Positions 1 through 11,429 of a stretch of DNA of 64,000 bases are shown piece after piece (within the stretch, counting starts at the first letter, position 1; each line of letters starts with the position of its first letter). Under the pieces are notes generated by a model. The model was not told the origin of the DNA. It ran no database searches and was given only the letters and a program-made list of their open reading frames with translations. The DNA comes from Gnetum montanum (Eukaryota; Streptophyta; Gnetopsida; Gnetales; Gnetaceae). Location: NCBI GenBank assembly GCA_015680685.1, contig MNCI01002152.1:496498-560497 (forward strand). Reading direction: 5' to 3'. Position numbers and translations under genes: made by a program.

Positions 1-2993
1 GATCTGCCAGTTCCTCAATAGTTTCATGTGGTATATACTCATCATGATGAGTATGTACCTAATTTCATCTTTATTCTCCACCAAGATGAACAACTGCATT
101 GGAGAGACTTGGAGGGTAACATAGTGTTGCCTCCAAACCGATCAGTCCCCAACATGCTCCTTCATGCTCTCACACAAATAGGCATGTTGCTTTTATACGG
201 GGAGTACGTTGCATGTGATCATGACATAAGAGACTATCATCTCACAGAAGCTCAACGTCAAAGGGACTTGCGATAGGAGAGATACCATACATCCTTGAAG
301 GGTAAATGGTCCCATAATGCCCTGCACATCCTGAGAAAAATTGAGGGTGGTGAACCTTCTTCAATAGGTTCCCCACCAAATGATGTTCCCATTCCTAATG
401 ATGGTCAGGAGGTGGTGTATCAGAACCTCCACTCCATGGTTCACAACCCTGGTTTTGATACCCACGAACACAAAGTGTTCAACGAGGGAACCCGAACACA
501 TGATAAGGGTGAATGTTCTGATCATGATCACGATCAAGGCTAAGACTATCGAAGAGAAGGTAGAAAACACCATCATGGTGATGGTTCTTCTTCTTCTTCA
601 CCTTCATAATTAACCTTCACCCTCTCCTTTAGTGTCTGGACACAGTCATAAGGAAACCAATCGTGAGGGTAAAGGAAAACAGAGTGAAAAACATCGATGA
701 GACAATCGAGAATGAGGACAAGGGCACTCTAAGGAATCAAGGCATAGAAGAAGGGAGAGTAGGGAACCACATAGACACCATAGATTCTATGAACGAGATG
801 ATTATGAAGAACCCCTACTCACAACTAGAAGCATTCTAGATATAACAGAGGCTGTAAGAGTTTCAACAAGGCACCAAAAGGATAGTAGGATCAAGAGGTT
901 AGACATGAACAACATCAAAAAATTTGAATGGGGATACAACTTTGATCCTCAAAATCATTTACAAGCATTCCATGATGCATGTTCCTTGAAAAATATAGAA
1001 AATGAATGGAAAAAACTAAATTTGTTCCCAAGGACACTAGTGAAAGAAGCTAAAGGCTAGTACTGGTCCTTAGAACTAAAATCCATTCGAAGGTGGAGTA
1101 CAATGTTAGAACTATTCAATGATAAGTAGCAAATGTACTCCCAAGTGTCTAACCTATGGAAGAAAATCCAAGGATAGAAGCAAGAAAATCATGAACCCTT
1201 GGATGCTACCATGGGCCACTATTACGCACGCACTGTTATATCATTGCCCTTGCCATGGTTATTCATAGCGAGATCAACTATGCCATCTCGTGGATGGACT
1301 TAGGCATGAAACAAGAAGAACCCTTGGAATGTATTCCCAAGGAAGATTATCAGAGTTAAGGTCTCATCAAATCCATAGATTGCTAGAGCAAGTAGCCAAA
1401 GAGGAAGGTGAGCTATGAAAGAGAGAAAGTGTGAAAGAGTACAACCAAGATCCTTCCCTCCGAAAAAGAGGAGTGAGATTCTGTGAGGAGGAAGAAGAGT
1501 CACCACTTGAAGAGATGGTGAATAGAAAAACTTTGTTGCTCCAAAAGTTAACAATAGAAGTATCAACAAAGGTAGACCAAATGTGGGACTCCCTGAATAG
1601 TAGGTTCAAAATTGTTCTTAAAATTGTAGAGTCTAGGAAGTGAGGTAGTGACCATGACAAAAAGAAAAAGAGAGAAGTGGATAATGCAGGTAACAAGGGT
1701 AAGGGAAAATTAGCCATCACAGAAGAGGTTTTGGATTCAGACATGGACAATGATGATGGATGTGAGATATGCCAATACAACCATCCTAAGGGATGCTGCC
1801 CAGTGATCTCACATCTACAAGAGTCTAGGGTGTATGCACTCAACCCACGACTTAATAAACGACAAGCACCTTGACAGTTACCTCATCCCCAAGGTAACCC
1901 AAGGTAGTTCCACCAACCTTCAACATGTTATCCAAGTGAAATTCCACCACAACCTATTGAGCAACATCAACAGTGGTAATATCCATAGTCATGAGGGATG
2001 CTACCACCAAGGCAACAATAACCCTACCGGCAACCAGATCCATATGGCTACTATGTGCAGCATCCAATCTCTCCTCATGACTCTGTTAGTCACGTTACAT
2101 CACAACATCACTACCAAGCTCAGGAGAATTATAGATTTCCTTCTCCTAGGGGAGATAACCCACAAACATACCATCCTTCAAATATATCCACAAATCTCAC
2201 ACCAATAGCTCCATTACCACCCGCTCCAGCAATGCAAGGGGAACTCCCTACTCAACCGCAGCAATGTAATATCACAAGGGTTGTGAATCTTCAACCTATT
2301 TATGGTTCTAATAATCATATGAAGAAAAGATCTTTATTTAGAACCAACAATCCAACCAAGCCCTCACAACCACAAGTGGTTGAACCTTTGAATGCCTCCT
2401 CATCAAATAAGGCTTCAGAGCTCCCTTCAAACCAAACACCCAGCTCAACATATACAGTTATGTTAACACATGCCATTATTGACTGGATTAAGGTTGACCA
2501 CATTCCTAGGAAATTCTTTAATCCTATAAGCCCTCTAATCTATCTCCAAATTTCTGAGAATGAGCTATGCAAAACTCTTCTAAACTCAGGTTTCAGAGTC
2601 AACCTAATATCACAAGAGATGTACAAAGCTTAGAACTTGCCTCCATTAAGGAAGAGCAGTATTTTCCTAGAGCTAGCTAACCAATCCATCATTATTCCCT
2701 TATGACTGGTGGAGGACATCGTTACTACTATATGTGGGTGGTCGTACCTAGATGATTTCCTAGTGATATAAGTAAACAAGGGTAAAGGAGACTTCCAAAT
2801 AATAATGGGAAGGACATGGCTAAGTACTGTAGATGCATGCCTGGGAATCCATGATCTTTCCCTAGAGATATCTAAGGAGAACACTTTTGGAAAGATTGAG
2901 AAGAAGAAGGTTCCATGCATTACATATAGTAATACCAGGTGCAATTGTGTGCAGAGATCATGGGTTGGGAAAATTTTAGCATTGCCTACATGA
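1..2993 (+). pseudogene. Decayed gag-protease of a family A LTR retrotransposon
   Basis: This is the broken remains of a retroelement gag-protease reading on the plus strand; the window starts inside it. Residues like a plant retrotransposon gag core are seen at about 905-1330, including FEWGYNFDPQNHLQAFHDAC and a Trp-containing stretch. A Cys/His cluster (CEIC..NH..GC) at about 1765-1800 looks like a worn zinc knuckle. A protease-like LLNSGFRVNLIS at 2577-2615 has Asn where the catalytic Asp of D-S/T-G should be. MGRTWLSTVDACLG at 2803-2844 matches the usual G-R-x-W-L that follows the protease. Many stops and frame changes make it nonfunctional. No RT, RNase H or integrase follows before the LTR at 5279. 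Its gag differs from the Tat-type gags further right, so it is treated as a separate family. Whether the first 600 bases belong to the same frame is uncertain. Confidence 0.7.
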
Positions 2994-5278
2994 AATCAGT
3001 GTGCATAAGACCTTAACCTACAAAAGTGCCTGTATGTAGTAGCCACATGACAAAGAGACACCGAGTGGCTGATAGCTAATCAAGAGAGCAACTCACTAAT
3101 GTGCATGGAACTCACTAAGGGAATAACTTACACTCACATCAAAAGCATATATGCACTAGAGTAAGCTCTTCGCCAACTTCCAAACTTTAACTTGGAAAAC
3201 ATCAATTGGAGGAAGTTGGAAATTTCTAAAAAATTCAGATAAAAACCCTGACAAGAGATTGTTAGTCAATGTGCAACAGATCAAACCTTTCCATGAATTT
3301 AGAATGGGCAGTGCACATAATACCTTTGAGAAGGGATGACCCTGCTCACTATTTCGAATCTCCCCCTTCCAACTCAGTCATGGGGGAGATGGCCACCTCT
3401 ACTAACCATTTGAGGCCCTCAGTTCCTTTTTAAGTTTTTTTTTAAACATTTTTTTTACAAATTTCTTTAACTTTTCTTACTTTTGTTTTGCAACGTCATA
3501 TATACGTTTTTATTTCTTTGTGTGGTTGTTTGTTTTATTAGGTTCATCACCTAATAAGTGCTCTTGATGGTCATATGAATTGTATTCTATTGATTGCTAA
3601 TGTTTGGTTTTTATCTTTGAGTTATAATGTTGATACTAAGGTATGGTTCTTTTGATATAATAGGAAATGAGTCCACGTCATCCATGCATCCATGAATTTC
3701 TATGGTCTCTCTTGGCTTGGAACTGTATAGTCCCTTAAAAATAAAACTATTAATGAATTGGTGACTAGGCATTTCTCAAACTGAGGAAGGACTCAAGGAC
3801 TGAAAAGGGTGTGACTTCAAGGGGATTTGGTGCATTTGTGCTAGCCATTCTCTTGGGTGCTTGGATGTTTTCTTCTTGAGTTTTCCTTACCATTCTGACA
3901 TTGCTCCATTATTGGGAAGCTAAGCTAACAAAAATAAGTCTTTACATGGTGTGGTTCTCATGCAAAAATAAAAAATAAAAAAACACACATAGTGAGAATT
4001 CAAAGCACACCCCTTAGAAAAAATAATCATCTGGCCTACAAGCACTGGTTATGGAACTAAACAAACATGTTCCCTCTAACTAAGGTCCTTTCTCACTTTT
4101 TACTTTTCCCTTGTCTCCTTAGAATGGTGGTGACTCTTTGGTGGAAGCATTCATGTTACTTTAAGTAGATGGATTGGCCAAGTGTATTAATGCAAAGTCA
4201 CTGGATGTGGATTGTTTGAGGCTAGATTTGGAATGAGATCTACTAAGTCACATTAACCATAAATACACAAGGGGATGTACACCACCTTATTCTTGGGACT
4301 CCATTCCATTCTCTTCTTTCCATCATTCTTTCCCCATTTTCCACCTCATTGTCGGTTGTATCAATAGCCTATATTTTGGTTGATGCATTGTTTTCTTTTT
4401 GGTAAATTCTTCTGGTTAAGACTTTAACTCTTGCTTCCAAATGACATTTCCAGAGCCTACAGACTCTTTGAATGTGGGTTTGTCAGGGCATAAAGGGCAT
4501 GAGCCTGCTTTGGGAAGGACCCATTGGCATTCCTATTTGGTACCTTAATCAACTTCTTTTCCTTAAACATTTCCACAATCAACATTTGTTTTGTTCATTC
4601 CCACTTCTGACATCCATTTTATCATCGTTGCCATTGTTTCTTTTTCTTCATATTTCTTATTCCTTATCTTTTTCCATTCTATCGCTACCAAAGGATCGCT
4701 CTTAGTCATGGGAGTCCTAGTCTAATTTTTTCAATTTTCTCCTAAACCCTACACCTTGGGTAGTCACTAGTGTTATATCTCTAGAATCTATATTAGCCAT
4801 ATCACAACTCAGGCAATGGACCTTACACCGAGGCAAGGTATCAACTGTATTGTGATTTACTTATCCTTGCTCATATGTGACTATGTTGTGTGTGCAGATG
4901 GTAATCATACAACAATGGACTAGACCTGGAGGAAACACTCAGGATGGACTAGTGCTGGAATAGTCATGCAAGGAATAAGATTGATGGCATGCTTATGGAT
5001 AGACAATGGAAGGCATAATCTTAGCATCGTCAGCAACACATCTTCTCCTTTTCTCTCTCTCTCTTTCTTCTCTCTCAACTGCCAAATAAGGTTGGATGTC
5101 AAATGTGTATAGTGTTCACTCTTGTGGTCATGAACACTAATGTTGTCATGTATTGTGATGTTGATCCATTCACATGTCATCCCATTCATCATTAGTTGTC
5201 ATTCAAGTCAATAATCCCATACTGTCCCAATATTTTGTAAGAAACTTGAGGATGAATTTTCATTCAGTCATGGGGGTA
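2994..5278 (+). other. Family A noncoding 3' tail with polypurine tract
   Basis: No convincing protein is seen between the protease-like end and the LTR. The stretch is T-rich (about 3430-3540 and 4560-4690). A G-rich run, tcatgggggta, at 5268-5278 abuts the LTR and fits a polypurine tract. Parts of this tail recur at 10430-11150: for example 4463-4525 matches 10768-10830 with the shared segment gaggaccca/gaaggaccca, and 4190-4250 matches 10470-10540. That repeat supports one transposon family rather than unrelated spacer. Confidence 0.5.
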
Positions 5279-5763
5279 TGATGAGCTGCGATATCGCATA
5301 CGCGATATCACATCTGCCACGCGATATCATGTCCTACCTCATCTTCTATAAATAAGAGGTGGCACCCTTTGTTCAAAGTAGTTAAACTTAGACCCTTAGC
5401 CAAAATCTTGTAGTTTTACCATTCCAGAGTTAGAATAATTTCTGTGTGCCTGTAGTAGGAGTCATAGAGTGAATAGATCTTTATTCGAGCAATTTGTACC
5501 TGAGCACACATTTGTGTATGGCAATAAAGATGAAATTTATGATAAACCTTGCAGCATCCAGACTAAGCTAATTAGTAATTAATTATTTTTGAATGTTTAA
5601 TGCTTTCCTAGTTAATTAATCTCTCTCTCAACCTTTGATCCTCTTAGTTAAGTACACTCAGTACAACCAGTTCGAGCATGCGTGTAGCACTTGGTAACCT
5701 AGTAATAATTAGCGTTTGGTAATCCCAGTAGTGTTGCACTGGTTTAGGATGTGTACAACAAGT
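5279..5763 (+). repeat. Family A LTR (probably the 3' LTR)
   Basis: The block begins TGATGAGCTG right after the purine-rich tract. It holds a TATA box at 5347-5354 and an AATAAA at 5523-5528, the order expected for U3, R and U5. The first 50 bases carry three copies of a gcgatatc word that form inverted repeats (5287-5332). The right edge is a guess near the end of a run ending gtacaaca, because no second complete copy or target duplication is visible. Confidence 0.55.
5347..5354 (+). promoter_or_regulatory. TATA box of family A LTR
   Basis: tataaata lies 68 bases into the LTR, just after the gatatc inverted repeats, with an AATAAA about 170 bases downstream. This is the usual LTR promoter layout. 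Confidence 0.55.
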
Positions 5764-6922
5764 GGGAATAGATACTGGTGTTAGGAACAATTAGAACTTA
5801 GTTAATGAATAGTTAATGTAAGCTAGTTACTTAGTCCTCTTTCCATTTCCTTTATTAGCATAAGATATAAAAAAATATAAAAGTTATAAAAAATCATATA
5901 CCTCAAGCTTACATAACCATACAACCATGACAATACAAGTAAGTTTGGGAAGACAACGATTGATTAACCTTGAGTGTTCCATTAAGGCATGTAAGCACTT
6001 AGTCCTTGGAGTTCGACTAGATCATGCATGAAATGCTTGTATTTGTATGGTTGAGTGTAGGGGTACCTCGCCACTCATCACATTACTTCAAACTTAGGCA
6101 CGATACATGGATAAGACAAGTGTCCATACAACTAGGTGCCAAGATCCTTTATTATAATCCAAATCATGTATCCTAAAAAGCCAAATTTTAGATACTTTGG
6201 GAGGGATTGTATATTATTCAAGCAACTTATTCATCAGGTGCCTTATACATATATCACCCATCCCATCCACAAAAGCTCATTCTTGTTAACATCCAATAAG
6301 TCAAAGTCTACCATGATTATCCCAAGGAATTTACCCAATCTATCATAAAGACTTCTACTTATTCTCTCTCTTTTTTTATTGATCCTAATAATAGTTGTGG
6401 GGATGTCCATCTAGACACATAGGTGCTTTACTAAAATTTTTACTTTCTTTTTACTTTTTCACATTTCTTGATACAATTTTCCATTCTTTTATACTTTTCA
6501 ATTTCTTAATAATTTCTTAGTTCTTTAACATTTTTCCAATTCTTTGATGATTTTTCATTCTTTTAACATTTTTCATTCTTTTCATCTTTTCATTCTTACT
6601 ATTTTTTACAATTTTTCATACCTTGTTTCCATTTTACCTGTACATAGTTTTGTTTAATCATTAATAAAATACCATGAATAAGGAAATATGTAGCCTCAAA
6701 TAAGGTGAAGATTTCTATATGTTATTGAGTCATAAGGAACTAATTGTTTATACAGTGAGAACACAACATCCACCAATCCATTTTAATAATAAGAGGTTCT
6801 TACCATGGCTATAATGATATTCTTTCTCATCATAAAACTAAGAATAAACTTTTGATCATTATGCCTAGATAGAAAAGTAAATAACCAAGTGGGAATGTGA
6901 ATGGTGTGATATTAAGGGGATT
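5764..6922. other. AT-rich spacer with a short family A fragment
   Basis: No gene is visible. A pyrimidine-rich run with many ttttcatt/cttttaac words lies at about 6360-6620. The segment 6820-6930 resembles 3735-3840 of the family A tail (both contain aaggggattt), so this is probably the left part of a second family A copy whose remainder appears at 10430-11400. Confidence 0.4.
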
Positions 6923-9900
6923 TGTGGTATCCCTTAGAATACTAGTGTAAAAATAGCATTAATTATCTATGAAATATCCTATAAAATAACCCTAAGGATC
7001 TAGAGTTAACCTTGATTTACTAATTTAAAGGTAACACTAAAATATATAAAATTTATTAACTAGAAGCATAAAGGTAGTAAAGCATTATAGCACAAAAAAA
7101 TTTTGTGAACCTTGCATATAAAATTAAATAGTATTTATTTAATGGAAATTGGGATTTTGCGTAGCCACAAAAGATAAATGTTGAAAAATTTCACTAGGTG
7201 CATCATAAAATGCTATGTAAAATAATGATTCAAATGACACTTGTTTCATCTCAAAAATATTAAATTTTCCTAAACATATTGCACATCTCAAAATGAAAAA
7301 TGTTCCTAGAAATCTTATGATTCAAATGGCATAGACAAAGAATTCATATCCATGATATTTTATTATTTATTCATGAAAATAGATACATGGCTCAAGTAGC
7401 CCAAAAGTGTACATGATTTCTATTTTACAAAATACAAAATATACAAAAATCATTTTTTGAGTTGAAAGGGTCCATCCTCTATAGAATTGGTCCATCTTTT
7501 GTCCTACGTTCCACTTTTTGAAACTTCCTTATTTATTTCGAGCTCTTTGCATCAAAATGCAGAAGGAGTCAGAACCCCTCAAATAAGAAAGGTTATTTTA
7601 TTTCCCTCTTCAAGGAGCATAAAGGTTCAAGGCCCAAAGTCTCAGGTTCAAGGCTAAACAAAGTTTCCAATAAATTATTCAAAAATATTTTCAAGTATAG
7701 AAATGTTAAAATTTTTTCAAAACTTATTTTAATGTTCAAGGGCCACAAAATACATCTAAAATATAAAAGACATCCAAAAATAATTCCAAAAGAATGCATA
7801 TTTTATCCAAGCATCTCTTAGGGCTAGGTCTTGGTCATCCTTACTACCAACAAGAACCATCAAGTCTTGGAATAACCTCACTATAATCATTGGATTATCC
7901 TTTAAACTATTTAAATGTCCAAAGATAAGAAAATCCAAGGAATGTATATTCTAACTAAGCATCTTCGAAGGCTAGGCCTTGGTCATCCTCACTGGCAAGG
8001 GTACTCATCAACAACTCTTGGAATAACCTCACTACTATCATTGGATTAGCCTCATGATCTCCAACAAGTCACTCATGGCCAGGTCTTAGCAATAGCCTCA
8101 CTACTAACATCCTCAACAACTGAGAAATATGTATCATTGGAAGGATAGGTCTTGACTATGCCTCATCGCAACTCCACTAGACTCAACTACTCAATTCCAT
8201 GGTCTTGACTAAATCCATAACCTCACATGATCTTATGAATAAAAGTCCAAGGAAGGAAATCCATCCAACAACCCCTATTCCTATGGGATGGGTTCCACTA
8301 AAGAACACACCACTATTGTATGCAAATGGGGGCATCTAAAAAAATTGTGGCTCCCACCACCAACTAGAAAAATTGATCATATAAATATTATTATTTTATT
8401 CCAAATTTCCAAAAGGTGCCCAAAATGGCCAAAATTCATAAAGGCTCAAATTCCTCAAAATTTTTGCAAAATCATGTTTATGTTATAAGTAGATCCCAAC
8501 TATTCAAAAATATCCAAGGACAAGTTGGGGCTTAATTTTTGCAATTTCCAAAACTCATAAAAAGATCCAAAAGTACAAATAGGATTAAAATATTGTTTTT
8601 CAAAATAGGTCCAAAAATTATAAAAATCTAGTAGCATCTCAGCATAATAATTAAAATTGTAGAAAAATAGTAGAGAAGAATGGAGTAAAAAGAAGAGATA
8701 GAAAATTCATAGCAATATGGGGTAGCCATGTGAAAGGAAAACAAAATAATCTTCCTTACTTGTGCTAGTAAAGCTCCTAGAATTTTTCTAGCATCCTTTT
8801 TTTTTCTAACATTCTCAAATTATCTTTGCTATGCTTGACATGTCATACCCTAAACCCTTCTACAAATCACAATAAGATGTATCTAGGACCATTGCCTATT
8901 TATAGGGAGAAAAATGAAATAAACAAAGCTCAAATCAAGTTCAAAATGAAGAAGAAAGGCAAAAAAAGAAAAGAAAAGAAAAAAAATAGCTTTATAGGAA
9001 TATGTGGTAGTACATTGGTTTTCAAAATAGAAGTTGCAAAACAAAGAATGAGAAAATAATGGTGAAAACCAATGGAGGGTGAGGCAGTGCATCCAAATGC
9101 AAGGCAATGATGGAAGAGGAGAAAGGTGTTATGCTTCTTACATTTTTGAAAAGGTGTTATGCACATGAATGTGCTTTTTGTGGTGGCATTGACTTATCAA
9201 TTTTGATTTTTAACTTGGATTGAATTTGAATTTTTAAACTTTTCTAAAATTTATTTTTCATAACCTTTTTTCTCTAATTTCTCTTTCCTCATATTTAAAC
9301 ACTCATATCATGCATACAGGGACTCCAAATTAAATTTTGTTTGAACCTATGTGATCCTCATGAAGTGCTCTACTAAATTGTATACTAAAATTTCATCTAA
9401 GTTTCAATGCTAAAACTTTTATGGTATGTTTACAAACTAGAAAATGTGATACCTTGAGAACCATAACTCCAATTCTAGTGAACTAAGTGTCAAAATCTAC
9501 ATTTTTGAATATTTTGGACACATTAGTAAGGTTAGATTTTGGGTTGGACATCATTCTAAGGTATTTTCTTAACAAATCTATTTTATGCAGTATTTAATTA
9601 TAGTTAAAAATGAACTCTAAATCCTAGTTTAATGACAAAAGTAATAAGGGATATATTTTGGATAGGGCTCAGGTTTGAAATTTCTCCATGAATAGAGTAT
9701 TATATAATCACATGTGCATCATAAAATATGAAAATTTATAATTGAATGTGCATAATAAGGATTAAAGATAAATAACTGAATGTGCATAAAGAATAAAATA
9801 TGCATAATCAAGTACTTGCAAAGGTATAATAATTGACATAAAGAAAAACTTCCTGGGGTAATTGGATTTCAACATTTAATCATAAAATATCTAGAAGATC

Positions 9901-10111
9901 TATGACTTGGCTCCAATAAACAAGGAATACATAACTATGACAAATTACCCTAGCAATAAAATTATATTCATTTATGTAGGAAACCAACAACAACAGTAAT
10001 AATAGTAATCATAATAAGTTAATCTATTCAAATGCATTTGACAACATTAAATAATTAATTATATGCATTAAATTAAATAGTTAAATTTTTTCAAATTTCT
10101 AGGTTGTAACA
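6923..10111. repeat. Possible large LTR-like insertion (about 3.2 kb)
   Basis: The block starts TGTGGTATCCCTTAGAA, and the complement of its end reads TGTTACAACCTAGAAA, an imperfect inverted pair beginning TG and ending CA. It separates two pieces that both resemble the family A tail. A promoter-like ctatttatagg at about 8896-8906 reads as a TATA box on the minus strand. There is no coding potential inside. No matching 5-base target duplication is seen (ggatt on the left, aatac on the right), so this may be an old solo LTR or a chance pairing of ends. Confidence 0.3.
7806..8110. repeat. Tandem repeat, period about 148 bp, two copies plus a partial
   Basis: The unit at 7806-7905 (aagcatct..gggctagg, cttggtcatcc, cttggaataacctcacta) recurs at 7954-8050 with modest changes. 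A worn third piece (catggccaggtcttag..cctcactacta) lies at 8073-8105. The shared word aagcatc starts at 7809 and 7957. There is no coding signal. Confidence 0.6.
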
Positions 10112-10203
10112 AATACTATATGTTCTATCATGTTACCAAGGTTGTACTTATATCCATGTAGTTTTAAAGAAAAACGGGAGTAAAAGTACAATAAGTGCTT
10201 TCT

Positions 10204-10390
10204 TACCATGTCATTGGAAAGACATGTTACCCATGCATGAAGGTAGTCCTCTAGTAAGGATGACACAAATAAAAATAAAACTCATGCATAGAATATATTT
10301 CTAGGGGTTCCACTAGAAAGATAGGTTACCATGCTTGAAGGTAGGTGACTTCTTAGGAATTTTGAGGGAAAAATAATATAAAGTGCACTA
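10204..10390. repeat. Tandem repeat, period about 99 bp, two copies
   Basis: catTggaaagacatgttacc at 10212 and cactagaaagataggttacc at 10311 start two related units, both continuing ..catg(ca)tgaaggtag. It is noncoding. Confidence 0.5.
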
Positions 10391-10429
10391 AATAAACTTC
10401 TCCTTTGGACAAAATTCCAAGTGATGATA

Positions 10430-11152
10430 CTCCTTGCAACTATGGTAGTCTTATGATTATGAATCTAAGACATGAAGTCATCTGGTGTCACTAGAGAGTG
10501 GTTTGAACTTGTTTTGGAGCTTGGATAGAAAGGCTAATGATTACTTTGACCACCAATAACATAGAAAAATTCATTCTGCCTATGGTAAGATACCTCACAT
10601 CTTAATTTCAGAGATCCTTTCTATAATCCATTTCACCTTACTTTACAATTAATCATAAATTATGGTTATGTATAATATAACATAATTTTCCCAACCTAAT
10701 ACTACTGACATGTGTGTTTTACTAGATAGTTATTCATTACATTCAACTCCTTAGGTGCCTATAGACACTTTGAGGCATGGTTATGCAAGGGCACTAAGGG
10801 CTAGAGCTTGCTCTGGGGAGGACCCACTTGTATAACTTTCATATTTCATACTTTGCAGGCACTAACACATCATTATGAGCCTTCCAAGAATAATAAATAT
10901 CAATTAATAATTCCCTTAATAACCAAGAACTCTATTTATATGCCAAAAATTCATTCTCTTTTCAGCCATCTTACACAAACTTAATAAAATTTCATAGCTT
11001 GAGAATCCTTTATCATAGATTTTCAATCCTTATTTTTCACAATTGAAATAGCATATCCATTCGTAAACCCTTTAGACATGCTTCTTACCTTCCAGACATT
11101 TTATTTGACTTAATTTTTTCCAAAAATTCCAGGAAAAATTTGAATATTTCAA
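10430..11152 (+). other. Second family A 3' tail fragment
   Basis: The order of matching words repeats that at 4190-5278: the gtttgaact/gtttgaggct segment, then the segment around ggaggaccca at 10819, then a T-rich run leading to an LTR-like sequence. No coding sequence is visible. Confidence 0.5.
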
Positions 11153-11400
11153 TGGTAATATCGTAGCTACAATGTCAAATGGCCTATGATATTGTAGGTA
11201 TGATATATGATCTACGATATTACACATATAAATTAGTATATATAGTGTAGGGGAGTTAGAAAAAATTTTCATTTCTCAATTTCCATAAGAAGAGAGTTTC
11301 TACCATTTTTCCTTTCCAACAAATAGCTAAGAACTTGATCTAACTAAGAGTACGAGTAGGAAAAGGAGTTATTAAGAATTGATGTAAACATTTTAATAAT
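11153..11400 (+). repeat. Diverged family A LTR fragment
   Basis: Inverted gatatt/aatatc words (ggtaatatcgtagc, ctacgatattac) are followed by an AT-rich TATA-like run at 11237-11244 and a tctaccattttt segment. This is the same order as in the LTR at 5279. The ends are not definable. Confidence 0.4.
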
Positions 11401-11429
11401 TTCCAACCTTGTTGATTATAGATGGTCCT

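Noticed and set aside
1367-1843. 158-residue Ser/Leu-rich open frame on the minus strand
   Set aside because: It overlaps the gag remnant of family A, whose plus-strand pieces carry gag-like motifs. The minus reading has low-complexity composition and no motif.
8883-9166. Phe-rich minus-strand frames that look like membrane segments
   Set aside because: They come from a poly-purine run (aagaaaagaaaagaaaaaaa) read backwards, in an otherwise noncoding block.
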